Assembly (NCBI RefSeq): GCF_000422805.1
Contig: NZ_KE383924.1
Location: 121,493 to 185,492, forward strand
Length of the DNA stretch: 64,000 nt
From: Nocardioides halotolerans DSM 19273
GTDB lineage: Bacteria; Actinomycetota; Actinomycetes; Propionibacteriales; Nocardioidaceae
Direction of reading: 5' to 3'
In this document: piece by piece, positions 18,233 to 25,609 of the stretch
Numbering within the stretch: position 1 is the stretch's first letter
Layout of the letters: every line of letters starts with the position of its first letter
Notes under the pieces: generated by a model
The model's input: only the letters and a program-made list of their open reading frames with translations
Told to the model about the DNA's origin: nothing
Database searches by the model: none
Position numbers and translations under genes: made by a program

Positions 18233-18261
18233 AAACTAGAGGGCTTGAGGCCCGGTGGCAA
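18233..18261 (-). promoter_or_regulatory. Candidate sigma-70-type promoter of the leftward xylose-type operon
   Basis: Read on the minus strand, TTGCCA (18256-18261) and TAGTTT (18233-18238) are separated by exactly 17 bases, a good match to the -35/-10 pattern. The spacer contains a small inverted repeat (GGGC-5-GCCC, 18241-18253) where a repressor could sit. Transcription would start near 18226 and leave a leader of about 70 bases before the ROK gene. Based on sequence match only. Confidence 0.5.
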
Positions 18262-18297
18262 GGCCCGCTCCCCAGTCTTTGCCGGTGTCACGCTTAG

Positions 18298-18323
18298 AAC
18301 TTTCGCCAGCATTGGACAAAGTT
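18298..18323 (+). promoter_or_regulatory. Inverted repeat, candidate ROK operator upstream of the second ROK gene
   Basis: AACTTT (18298-18303) and AAAGTT (18318-18323) form a perfect six-base inverted repeat with a 14-base centre. The stretch is relatively AT-rich in an otherwise GC-dense region, 27 bases before the ROK start. The right arm overlaps ATTGGACA, an 8-mer that also occurs upstream of the ROK-controlled operon at 38139. ROK repressors bind such spaced palindromes. I could not assign a clean -10 element here. Confidence 0.4.
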
Positions 18324-18349
18324 TCGGCATAAGAACGCACACTAGGTCC

Positions 18350-19594
18350 ATGGAGTTGCTGCCTGGTGCGTGCGAGGATGCGGCCGTGCGGCACTCGTTG
18401 GCCGGCCGGGCGGAGAGCCCGGTCCAGGCCCGGCTCCTGGCCCTGCTCCGCGACGAGGGCCCGCTGTCGAAGGCCCAGCTCGCCGACGGCCTGCAGGTCT
18501 CGCGCACCACCGTCGGCGCCGAGGTGGCCCGTCTCGCCGAGCTCGGCCTGGCCCTGGAGGCAGGACCTGCCGCGTCGCGCGGAGGCCGCCGGTCGACGCT
18601 GGTCGACCTCTCGCCCGACATCCGCTTCGCGGGGATCGCGATCGGCGCCACCGGCCTGTCGGTCGGGGTCACCGACGGGCGGCTGGGCGCCCTCGCCGTG
18701 CGCCACCGCGAGTGCGACATCACGCAGGGTCCGGAGAAGGTGCTGGCCCTCGCGCTCGAGACCACCCGCGAGGTGATGGCCGAGGTCGGGGTCGGCGCGC
18801 TCAGCGGCGCGGGCGTCGGCGTACCGGGTCCGGTCGACTTCCACCGCGGGGTGTCCGTCTCGCCGCCGATCATGCCCGGCTGGGACGGCTACCCCGTCCG
18901 CGACGCCGTCTCGCGCGACCTCGGGTGCCCGGTGGTGCTCGACAACGACGTCAACGTGCTCGCGCTGGGCGAGCAGCACGCGGGTGTGGCGCGGGCCGCC
19001 AAGGACTTCCTCTTCGTCAAGATCGGCACCGGCATCGGGTGCGGCATCGTCGTCGACGGCGAGCTCTACCGGGGCGTGGACGGCTGCGCCGGCGACATCG
19101 GCCACATCCGCGTCGACGACTTCGGCCCCACCTGCGCGTGCGGGAACACCGGCTGCCTCGAGGCGCTGGCCGGCGGCGCGGCGCTGGCCCGCGACGCGAC
19201 GGCCGCGGCTCGCTCCGGGCGCTCCGACGCGCTGGCCGCCCTGCTCGCCGAGGGAAGTGCGCTGACCGCGGCCGACGTGGGCCAGGCGGTCAGCCAGGGC
19301 GACCCCGTCGCCGTCCAGCTGGTCCGCGACTCCGGACGCCGGGTCGGCCAGGTGCTGGCGAGTCTGGTGTCGTTCTTCAACCCCGGGCTCATCGTCATCG
19401 GCGGCGGCGTCACCGGCGTCGGCCACGCGCTGCTCGCGGAGATCCGCGGCGTCACCTACCGGCGGTCGCTCCCGCTGGCCACCGGCAACCTCCCGATCGT
19501 GCAGAGCGAGCTCGGCGCGGAGGGCGGCGTCATCGGTGCGGCCCGCATGGTCAGCGGAGCCGTCTACTCGTCCGACCCCAGCCGCTCCGCATGA
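18350..19594 (+). CDS. ROK-family transcriptional regulator or sugar kinase-like protein (second)
   Basis: The protein has about 414 residues from the ATG at 18350. A winged-helix segment (LSKAQLADGLQVSRTTVGAE) precedes the ROK domain, which contains VLDNDVNVLALGEQ, a phosphate-binding KIGTGIGCGIVVDG, GDIGHIRVDD and the Cys motif CACGNTGCLEALAGG. The DNA-binding domain argues for a regulator rather than a glucokinase. It diverges from the xylose-type operon and lies 13 bases upstream of xylB, so it probably controls xylB, the operon, or both. The open frame extends upstream to 18221 but crosses the promoter region and is not used. Confidence 0.88.
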   Translation: MELLPGACEDAAVRHSLAGRAESPVQARLLALLRDEGPLSKAQLADGLQVSRTTVGAEVARLAELGLALEAGPAASRGGRRSTLVDLSPDIRFAGIAIGATGLSVGVTDGRLGALAVRHRECDITQGPEKVLALALETTREVMAEVGVGALSGAGVGVPGPVDFHRGVSVSPPIMPGWDGYPVRDAVSRDLGCPVVLDNDVNVLALGEQHAGVARAAKDFLFVKIGTGIGCGIVVDGELYRGVDGCAGDIGHIRVDDFGPTCACGNTGCLEALAGGAALARDATAAARSGRSDALAALLAEGSALTAADVGQAVSQGDPVAVQLVRDSGRRVGQVLASLVSFFNPGLIVIGGGVTGVGHALLAEIRGVTYRRSLPLATGNLPIVQSELGAEGGVIGAARMVSGAVYSSDPSRSA

Positions 19595-19607
19595 CGAGGA
19601 GAACGAC

Positions 19608-21017
19608 ATGACGCTCGTGGCAGGCATCGACTCCTCGACCCAGTCCTGCACGGTCGTGGTCGTCGACGCGGAGGACGGCTCGGTCGTACGCCGCGGCCGG
19701 GCCGCGCACCCGCCGGGCACCGAGGTCGACCCGCAGGCCTGGGAGTCGGCGCTCGACGAGGCCGCCGCGGCCGCCGGCGGGCTGGCCGACGTGGCGGCGC
19801 TGGCGGTCGGCGCGCAGCAGCACGGCTACGTCTCGCTGGACGAGGGCGGCGACGTGGTCCGTCCCGCGCTGCTCTGGAACGACAACCGGTCGGCACCCCA
19901 GGCGGCGGCGCTGATCTCCGAGCTCGGCGGCCCCGACGCCTGGGCGCAGTCGGTCGGGTCCGTGCCGGTGGCGTCGTTCACCGCGACCAAGGCCCGCTGG
20001 GTCGCCGACCACGAGCCCGACCACGCGCGCCGCACGGCGGCCGTCTGCCTGCCGCACGACTGGCTCACCTGGCGGCTCCTCGGGGCGACCGGTCTCGACG
20101 CCCTCACCACCGACCGGGGCGACGCGAGCGGGACGGCGTGGTTCGACGCGCGCGCCGACGCCTACCGCGACGATCTGGTCGAGCTCGCGCTGGGGCACCG
20201 GCCCGTGCTGCCGCGGGTGCTCGGTCCGACCGAGACCGCGGGCGAGGCACGCCGGCTCGCGCCCGGTGCCGTCCTCGCCGCCGGCACCGGCGACAACATG
20301 GCCGCGGCCCTCGGCCTCCAGGCCGAGGTGGGCGACGTGGTGCTGAGCATCGGGACCTCCGGGGTCGCGTGCGCGGTCGCGACCGAGCAGACCACCGACG
20401 CCACCGGCACGATCGCGGGCTTCGCCGACGCGACGGGCGGGTTCCTGCCGCTCGTGGCGACGCTCAACGCCGCGCGGGTGCTCGACGCCGGCTCCCGCCT
20501 GCTCGGGGTCGACCACGCGGCGTTCTCCGACCTCGCGCTGACCGCCCCGCCGGGCTGTGACGGCCTCGTGCTCGTCCCCTACCTCGAGGGCGAGCGCACG
20601 CCGGCGCTGCCCGACGCCACGGGCTCGCTGCTCGGGCTCACCCTGGCGACGATGACCCCCGGCCACCTCGCGCGGGCGTGCGTCGAGGGCGTGCTGTGCG
20701 GCCTGGCCGACGCGCTCGACGCGCTGCGCGACACCGGCATGCGGATCGAGCGGGTGATCATGGTCGGCGGCGGCGCGCAGTCGGGAGCCGTGCGCAGCAT
20801 CGCCCCGCAGGTCTTCGGCACCGACGTGCTCGTGCCTCCGGCCGTCGAGGCCGTCGCCATGGGCGCGGCCCGGCAGGCCGCGTGGGCGCTGGCCGGCACT
20901 CCCGAGCCGCCCGCCTGGCCGGTGCCGGGCGTCGACCGCTACGCCGGTGACCCCGTCGCCGCCGTGCGCGAGCGCTACGCCGAGGCGCGGCAGCACGTGC
21001 TGACACGTGGCCGATGA
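19608..21017 (+). CDS. xylB: Xylulokinase (FGGY family)
   Basis: This is a 469-residue FGGY kinase. It has the N-terminal phosphate-binding GIDSSTQSCTVVVVD, the substrate motif GAQQHGYVSLD (the usual xylulokinase QMHG becomes QQHG), WNDNRS, the GTGDNMAAALG loop with its catalytic Asp, and SIGTSGVA. It phosphorylates D-xylulose, the product of XylA, to xylulose 5-phosphate for the pentose phosphate pathway. The start has a strong GAGGAG site seven bases upstream. It is co-directional with the ROK gene, and together with xylA and the importer it completes a xylose pathway. Confidence 0.9.
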   Translation: MTLVAGIDSSTQSCTVVVVDAEDGSVVRRGRAAHPPGTEVDPQAWESALDEAAAAAGGLADVAALAVGAQQHGYVSLDEGGDVVRPALLWNDNRSAPQAAALISELGGPDAWAQSVGSVPVASFTATKARWVADHEPDHARRTAAVCLPHDWLTWRLLGATGLDALTTDRGDASGTAWFDARADAYRDDLVELALGHRPVLPRVLGPTETAGEARRLAPGAVLAAGTGDNMAAALGLQAEVGDVVLSIGTSGVACAVATEQTTDATGTIAGFADATGGFLPLVATLNAARVLDAGSRLLGVDHAAFSDLALTAPPGCDGLVLVPYLEGERTPALPDATGSLLGLTLATMTPGHLARACVEGVLCGLADALDALRDTGMRIERVIMVGGGAQSGAVRSIAPQVFGTDVLVPPAVEAVAMGAARQAAWALAGTPEPPAWPVPGVDRYAGDPVAAVRERYAEARQHVLTRGR

Positions 21018-21078
21018 GGATCGCGATTTCCCCGGGTCGGTCTCGTCGCACACCCCGCACCCAGAGCAAGGACCGACC

Positions 21079-21453
21079 ATGACCGACACCGCCAGCGCGA
21101 AGGCCGTACCCGAGCTCCCCGCCGAGGTCGTCTCGTACATCGAGCAGGTGCGCCCAGAGCACCGGGCGCTCTTCGACCGGCTCCACCAGCTGGTGCTCGC
21201 GAGCTTCGGTGGCGACGAGGTCGTCCTCAGCTACAAGATGCCGGCCTACCTCGGGCCGAAGGACCGTGTCTCGCTGAGCGACGGCCCCAAAGGGGTGAGC
21301 ATCTCGACCAGAGTCCCCGAGCCGGTCGCCGACTTCCACGCGCGACAGCCGCAGTTCAAGGTCGGCAAGGTCTCGGTCCTTTTCCGCCCCGACCAGGAGC
21401 TGCCCGCCGACGACGTGACGGCGCTGGTCCGGCAGGCGACGGGCGCCGCGTAG
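21079..21453 (+). CDS. DUF1801 family protein (YdhG-like)
   Basis: The protein has 124 residues from the ATG at 21079, which is preceded by AAGGA at a normal distance. An upstream in-frame start at 21007 would overlap xylB and is less likely. The sequence follows the YdhG/DUF1801 pattern: an N-terminal helix (VVSYIEQVRPEHRALFDRLH), then VVLSYKMPAYLG and a late GKVSVLFRP strand. The function of this family is not firmly known; some members are frataxin-like iron-binding proteins. It appears independent of the sugar genes. Confidence 0.75.
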   Translation: MTDTASAKAVPELPAEVVSYIEQVRPEHRALFDRLHQLVLASFGGDEVVLSYKMPAYLGPKDRVSLSDGPKGVSISTRVPEPVADFHARQPQFKVGKVSVLFRPDQELPADDVTALVRQATGAA

Positions 21454-21531
21454 CCCGCGTGGACCCGCGGCCCGGGCCATCGGCTGGGCAGCGTCGGGGC
21501 CGTCGGCGGGAGTGGACGGGTGGTTCGGTGA

Positions 21532-21795
21532 TCACCTGGTCACGGTGAGCACGAACGTCGTGGCATGCCCCTCGCGGCCGGGCGACTCGCCGAGGAGCTC
21601 ACCGCCATGCGCTCGGGCCACCTGGCGCGCGATCCGGAGCCCCAGGCCGCTGCCCGGCCGGTCGACGAGGTCGTCGAGGGAGTCGGCGGGGATGCCGGGG
21701 CCGCGCACGACCTCCATCAGGTCTGCGGGGTGCCGGTCGATCGATGCCGCCTGCGACCGCGCGTCGACCATGAGGCGGTCGAGGACGAGTCGCAT
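21532..21795 (-). pseudogene. Remnant of a sensor histidine kinase (C-terminal ATPase part)
   Basis: This 87-codon frame encodes only the tail of a HATPase_c domain: an N-box-like RLVLDRLMVDARSQ with the usual Asn changed to Asp, a G1-like VVRGPGIP whose expected Asp is Arg, and an intact G2-like GSGLGLRIARQVARAHGG. The sensor, dimerisation and phospho-His parts are missing. The upstream end lies inside the 3' end of a serine hydrolase gene read in another frame. It looks like a decayed kinase left after a deletion, unlikely to be functional. Confidence 0.75.
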
Positions 21796-23381
21796 GCTGC
21801 TGCTAGAGGACGAGGGTCGGCCGCTCGGCCGGGCCCTGGGCGGCCCCGACCCCCGCCCTGGTCGTCGAGGGCGTACCAGAGGAGCAGGCTCTTGTCGGAG
21901 CCGGTGACGAGCACGTAGGTGCGCAGCTCGCTGCCCTGGGCGATCGTGCCCTGCAGGGTCACCTCGTCGATGCCGCCGAGCGCCTCCGAGAGGGCCTCGC
22001 GCTCGTCCTCGCCCACGTCGCTGTCGCCGGTCAGGAGCGCGACGACCCCCGCCTCGTGCGCCGCGACGTCGTCCGTCGTCACGCCGGCCCGCAGGCTGAA
22101 CAGCGCGTCGACGGCTCCGTCCCCGACAGCCTCGACCGCGACCCCCTTCGGGTCCGCGCGGACCACGAGCTCCGAGCCGTCCTCGACCCGATAGGTGCCC
22201 TCCATCCGCGCGACCAGGTCGGGGTCCGGCGCCGTCACGTCGGCGCCCGCCGGCTCAGGGACGGGCCGTCCCGCGACCAGGGCCGGGACGATGGCCTGCA
22301 GCAGCTGCTCGGCACTCACGTCCGGTGTGCTGGAGGCGACGGCGATCGCGGTGTCGGCGCCGGGCAGGTAGGCCACCACCGCGTCGTGGCCCGTGTCGCC
22401 GCCACCGCCGGCGGCGGCGAAGCCCTCCGCCCCGAACAGCCGGGCGTCGTACCGGACCCAGCCGAAGGTCTCGCTGGTGCCGTCGCCGTGGTCCCAGCGT
22501 GGCTTCTCGAGCTGCGCCGTGGCGCGCGCCGGCAGCAGCTCGCCCCGGAACAGCGAGGCCGTCAGCTCGGCGAGCGTCGGCACGCTCATCGCGAGGTCGC
22601 CGTTGCCGCTCGTCGCCCAATGCGGCCCGGCGAACTCCCCGGTCACGTCGCTGCGTCCCTCCTCGGTGTAGCCGACCGCACGAGGTCCTGCGGCCGCCGG
22701 CACGCCGTCCCAGAACCCGGCGCCGGGACGGCCCGCCAGGAGGGTGGACCTGAGGTACTCCCGGTAGTCACCGGTCAGCTGCTCGATGACGAGGGCGAGC
22801 AGCGTGTACCCGGCGTTCGTGTAGCCGAAGTCCGTCCCGGGTGCGAACGTGCTCGGCAGGTCGCTGATCGAGGCGATCGCGTCCGCCGCGCTCAGCGGGC
22901 GGTGGTCCGGCCCGGCGTCGCCGTGCACGCCGCTCGTGTGGGTGAGGAGCTGCTCGACGGTCGCCGCCGCGGCGGGCCCGGCCAGCCCCGGCACGAGGTC
23001 GCCGGCCCGGTCGGAGAGGTGGAGCCTCCCGTCGGCCACCAGCCGGAGCACCGCGGCAGCGGTGAAGGACTTGCTCACCGATCCGATGGCGAACACGGTG
23101 TCGTCGGTCATGGGGAGCCCCGCCTCGCGGTCGCGCACGCCGACGGAGGTCACGCAGCGGTCGGCCCCGCGGACGACGGCGATCGTGCCGTCGAACCCGA
23201 CGTCGCCCCAGGCCTCCATGGTGCTGGCGAACCCGTCGGGGCAGCCGGCTGGCTCTGCCCGTGGCGCCGACCCTCGCGATGCCGGTCGTTCCCGCTCGTC
23301 GGGCTCGCACCCGGTGGCGGCGAGCGCCAGCACGCCGGCGAGGGTGACGGTGAGGGAGACGGCGGCAGCGCGGCGAAGCAT
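21717..23381 (-). CDS. Serine hydrolase, beta-lactamase/penicillin-binding-protein type, lipoprotein; C-terminus reads through a junction
   Basis: This is a 554-residue protein. The signal peptide ends in a lipobox-like ALAATGC, giving a membrane-anchored lipoprotein. The class C beta-lactamase-like domain has SVSKSF (catalytic SxxK), YTNAGY (YxN) and a GGGGDTGHD third motif, followed by a C-terminal beta-rich domain. Members act as D-alanyl-D-alanine peptidases or esterases, and the substrate is unknown. The last ~45 residues are Arg/Pro/Ser-rich low complexity and overlap the histidine-kinase remnant in another frame. The native C-terminus was therefore probably lost by a deletion and replaced with read-through sequence. 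Confidence 0.85.
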   Translation of the reverse strand: MLRRAAAVSLTVTLAGVLALAATGCEPDERERPASRGSAPRAEPAGCPDGFASTMEAWGDVGFDGTIAVVRGADRCVTSVGVRDREAGLPMTDDTVFAIGSVSKSFTAAAVLRLVADGRLHLSDRAGDLVPGLAGPAAAATVEQLLTHTSGVHGDAGPDHRPLSAADAIASISDLPSTFAPGTDFGYTNAGYTLLALVIEQLTGDYREYLRSTLLAGRPGAGFWDGVPAAAGPRAVGYTEEGRSDVTGEFAGPHWATSGNGDLAMSVPTLAELTASLFRGELLPARATAQLEKPRWDHGDGTSETFGWVRYDARLFGAEGFAAAGGGGDTGHDAVVAYLPGADTAIAVASSTPDVSAEQLLQAIVPALVAGRPVPEPAGADVTAPDPDLVARMEGTYRVEDGSELVVRADPKGVAVEAVGDGAVDALFSLRAGVTTDDVAAHEAGVVALLTGDSDVGEDEREALSEALGGIDEVTLQGTIAQGSELRTYVLVTGSDKSLLLWYALDDQGGGRGRPGPGRAADPRPLAAACDSSSTASWSTRGRRRHRSTGTPQT

Positions 23382-23447
23382 GCGCCAAGGTCTAGTCGCG
23401 GGGGCGTGAACCTGGTGTGAACGGCGGCCCGGCCACGGGGGCTCGCG

Positions 23448-24026
23448 CTAGCGCTGCCCGGTCTCTCGGACGACGTCCCACACCTGCATCTGCACGCCGT
23501 TCGCGTACGACGCGTGCTCGACGAGACGCAGGAGGGTCTTGTCCTGCGCCTGGTTGGCCCAGAGCCGGTTGCCGTCGCCGAGCAGGACCGGGTAGACGAG
23601 CAGGTGGTAGCGGTCGACCAGGCCCGCCGCCGCGAGCGACCGGGCGAGCTTCGAGCTGCCCTGGACGATGATCGGCCCGCCCTCGTCGTCCCTCAGCCGC
23701 GCGACGTCGTCGAGGCTCCGCAGCACCGTGGTCTGCGACCAGAGCGTGGTGTCGGGATCGCCGGTCGAGACGACGTACTTCGGCATCGCGCCGTAGCCCG
23801 CGAACTCGGGCATGGTCGGCCAGACCGGCGCGAAGATCTCGTAGCTGCGGCGGCCGAGCAGCAGCGCGGTCGCCTCATCCTGCTCCCGACCCTTCAGCTC
23901 GTAGACCGCCGGCTCCGGCTCGAGGTCCTTGTAGGTCCAGCCGGCGTGACGCAACCCGTCGTCGCCACCGGGCGAGTCGACGACGCCGTCGAGCGAGATG
24001 AACTCACTGACGATGATCTGGCGCAT
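23448..24026 (-). CDS. Dihydrofolate reductase family protein (RibD C-terminal type)
   Basis: The protein has 192 residues from the ATG at 24026, with a GAGAGGA ribosome site upstream. It begins with the typical strand RQIIVSEFISLDGVVDSPGG. It also has LLLGRRSYEIFAPVWP and GGPIIVQGSSKLARSL, the NADPH-binding part of the RibD/DHFR-like fold. It is a generic NADPH-dependent reductase of unknown substrate, unlike FolA, which is shorter and has different folate contacts. It starts 12 bases after an aldo/keto reductase gene on the same strand. Confidence 0.87.
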   Translation of the reverse strand: MRQIIVSEFISLDGVVDSPGGDDGLRHAGWTYKDLEPEPAVYELKGREQDEATALLLGRRSYEIFAPVWPTMPEFAGYGAMPKYVVSTGDPDTTLWSQTTVLRSLDDVARLRDDEGGPIIVQGSSKLARSLAAAGLVDRYHLLVYPVLLGDGNRLWANQAQDKTLLRLVEHASYANGVQMQVWDVVRETGQR

Positions 24027-24037
24027 GCGGTGTCCTC

Positions 24038-24997
24038 TCAGTCGTGCGGTGGTGTCCAGGCACTGGCCTCGTCGAGCAGGGCGACCTCGTCGGCGCCGAG
24101 CTCGAGGCTCAGGAACGGAAGCAGGTCGAGCAGCTGCCCGGGCGTTCGCGCCCCGGCCAGCGGCGCCGCCACGGTCGGCTGGGCGGCGAGCCACGCGAGC
24201 GCGACGGCGGGCATCGTCGTGCGCCGGGCCCGGGCGACCTCCTCGACCGCGGCGAGGACCGCCGGGCCGTTGCCGTCGAGGTGCACGCTCGCCCGGTCCG
24301 CCCGCGCGCTGACCACGGCGGGCCCGCCGGGACGGTACTTGCCGGTGAGGAACCCGCGCGCGAGCGCGACGTACGGCAGGCACGTGAGGCCGGTCTCGGC
24401 GACCGCGGACGCCAGGTGCTCCTCGTAGCCACGACGCTGCACGAGGTTGTACTCGGCCTGGAGCGCGACGTACGCCGTGAGCCCCTCGCGGCGGGAGAGG
24501 TCGACGGCCGCGCGGAGCCGGTCCGCGCTGTAGTTGGACGCGGCGACGTGGCGCACCTTGCCCGACCGGACGAGCTCGTCGAAGGCGGTGAGCGTCTCGA
24601 GGAGCGGCGTGCCCCGGTCGTCCACGTGGGCGTAGTAGAGGTCGATGTGGTCGGTGCCGAGCCGTCGCAGCGAGTCGTCGACGGCGGTGCGGATGGTCTC
24701 CGCCCTGAGGTTGTCGAGCCCCGGCAGGGCGCCGACCTTGGTGGCGATCACCACCTCATCGCGATTGCCGCGCGAGCGCAGCCAGCGCCCGATGATGCGC
24801 TCCGACTCCCCGCCCACAGCGCCGGACGCCGAGGTGCCGTACATGTCCGCCGTGTCGACGAAGGTGCCGCCCGCCGCGACGAAGCGGTCGAGCACGTCGA
24901 ACGACGTCGCCTCGTCAGCGGTCCAGCCGAAGGCGTTGCCGCCCAGGCAGAGTCGCGACACCTCGAGGTCGCTGGTTCCGAGCCGCACGACGAGCAC
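24038..24997 (-). CDS. Aldo/keto reductase
   Basis: This is a 319-residue NADPH-dependent TIM-barrel reductase. The catalytic tetrad is visible: Asp and Tyr in DTADMYGTS, Lys in VVIATKVG and His in LYYAHVDD. It reduces or oxidises aldehydes, ketones or sugars of unknown identity. The GTG at 24997 is taken as start; a GTG two codons in is equivalent. It lies between an HxlR regulator and the DHFR-family gene on one strand, a likely redox or stress operon under HxlR control. Confidence 0.88.
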   Translation of the reverse strand: MLVVRLGTSDLEVSRLCLGGNAFGWTADEATSFDVLDRFVAAGGTFVDTADMYGTSASGAVGGESERIIGRWLRSRGNRDEVVIATKVGALPGLDNLRAETIRTAVDDSLRRLGTDHIDLYYAHVDDRGTPLLETLTAFDELVRSGKVRHVAASNYSADRLRAAVDLSRREGLTAYVALQAEYNLVQRRGYEEHLASAVAETGLTCLPYVALARGFLTGKYRPGGPAVVSARADRASVHLDGNGPAVLAAVEEVARARRTTMPAVALAWLAAQPTVAAPLAGARTPGQLLDLLPFLSLELGADEVALLDEASAWTPPHD

Positions 24998-25027
24998 CCT
25001 AGGAGGCCGTGGGGAACCCCGGGGTGC

Positions 25028-25357
25028 CTAGCGCAGGTCGTCGGCGTGGTCCTCGGCCCAGCGCGCGAGCACCGAGATCGGGCCGAGGAGGCTCTCGCCG
25101 AGATCGGTGAGCCGGTACTCCACGCCCGCCGGGGCGGTGGACAGGTCCCGCCGCTCCACGAGATGGTGGCTCTCGAGGCTGCGCAGCGTCTGGGTCAGCA
25201 TCTTGTTGCTGATGCCGCCGATCCGCTCGCGCAGGTCGGTGTAGCGCCGGGGGCCGCCACCCAGCCCGTAGACCACCACCACCGACCACTTGTCGGAGAC
25301 CAGGTCGAGCGTCGTGCGCGCCGGGCAGTCGGCGAGGAACACGTCGTACTTGCTCAC
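25028..25357 (-). CDS. HxlR-family transcriptional regulator
   Basis: This is a 109-residue winged-helix protein. It has the HxlR hallmarks: an N-terminal Cys (LADCPARTTLDLVSDKW), a central RYTDLRERIGGISNKMLTQ recognition region and GVEYRLTDLGESL near the wing. HxlR/YodB regulators often sense electrophiles or redox stress through that Cys. The GTG start is 16 bases from the displaced tRNA fragment that marks the island end. Regulation of the downstream aldo/keto reductase is a reasonable inference. Confidence 0.9.
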   Translation of the reverse strand: MSKYDVFLADCPARTTLDLVSDKWSVVVVYGLGGGPRRYTDLRERIGGISNKMLTQTLRSLESHHLVERRDLSTAPAGVEYRLTDLGESLLGPISVLARWAEDHADDLR

Positions 25358-25358
25358 G

Positions 25359-25372
25359 GGAGTTGATACTCC
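25359..25372. promoter_or_regulatory. Inverted repeat between hxlR-type gene and tRNA fragment
   Basis: GGAGT-TGAT-ACTCC is a perfect palindrome immediately upstream of the HxlR start and directly abutting the tRNA-Thr 3' fragment. It could be an HxlR autoregulatory operator. In the ancestral arrangement it would have followed the tRNA 3' end directly, so it could equally be a processing or termination hairpin of that tRNA. Confidence 0.35.
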
Positions 25373-25427
25373 TGGAGCCGCCTGTCGGAATCGAACCGAC
25401 GCCTATTCATTACGAGTGAATCGCTCT
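25373..25427 (-). repeat. Displaced 3' portion of tRNA-Thr, attachment-site scar (left end of island)
   Basis: This 55-base stretch matches bases 30208-30263 of the intact tRNA-Thr(CGT) gene in the same orientation, from the CCA end through the T-arm and anticodon arm to AGAGCGA. One A of the intact gene (30237) is missing here. Homology stops before the D-arm, so it cannot make a tRNA. This is the classical product of site-specific integration into a tRNA 3' part: the intact copy is regenerated at one end of the insert and the old 3' part is displaced to the other. Confidence 0.9.
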
Positions 25428-25609
25428 GCATCCCGCCATGATCTGTGCGCTGACCTGCGCGCGCGGTTGCGCCCGGGGCGGGAGGAGGTGAACGTCACCG
25501 ACCTGCTCCCCCAGCCGAAGCAACAACGGCGGACTGCATGATCCAGCTTCATGAATTTCTCGAAAATAGCAATCTTCCACGATGTGCGGAACTCGGCTAT
25601 TATCGATAA
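25428..25609 (+). promoter_or_regulatory. Island left-end noncoding segment with candidate leaderless promoter
   Basis: No convincing gene is seen here; the open frame crossing it mainly translates the tRNA fragment. The first ~110 bases are GC-rich, and the last ~70 are the most AT-rich part of the region. TATTAT (25598-25603) is a strong -10 and ends six bases before the ATG at 25610, so the first island gene is probably transcribed leaderless. A weak -35 (TTCCAC, 25575-25580) is 17 bases further up. No ribosome site precedes the ATG, which fits leaderless translation. Confidence 0.5.

Noticed and set aside
25373..25427. A second tRNA-Thr gene
   Set aside because: Homology covers only the 3' part. 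There is no D-arm or 5' acceptor strand and one base is missing, so it is an attachment remnant.
25290..25541. A frame ending in a Lys/Gln/Arg-rich tail at the island left end
   Set aside because: It begins inside the HxlR gene, translates the tRNA fragment and has no recognisable domain. I considered an integrase remnant but found no catalytic motif.
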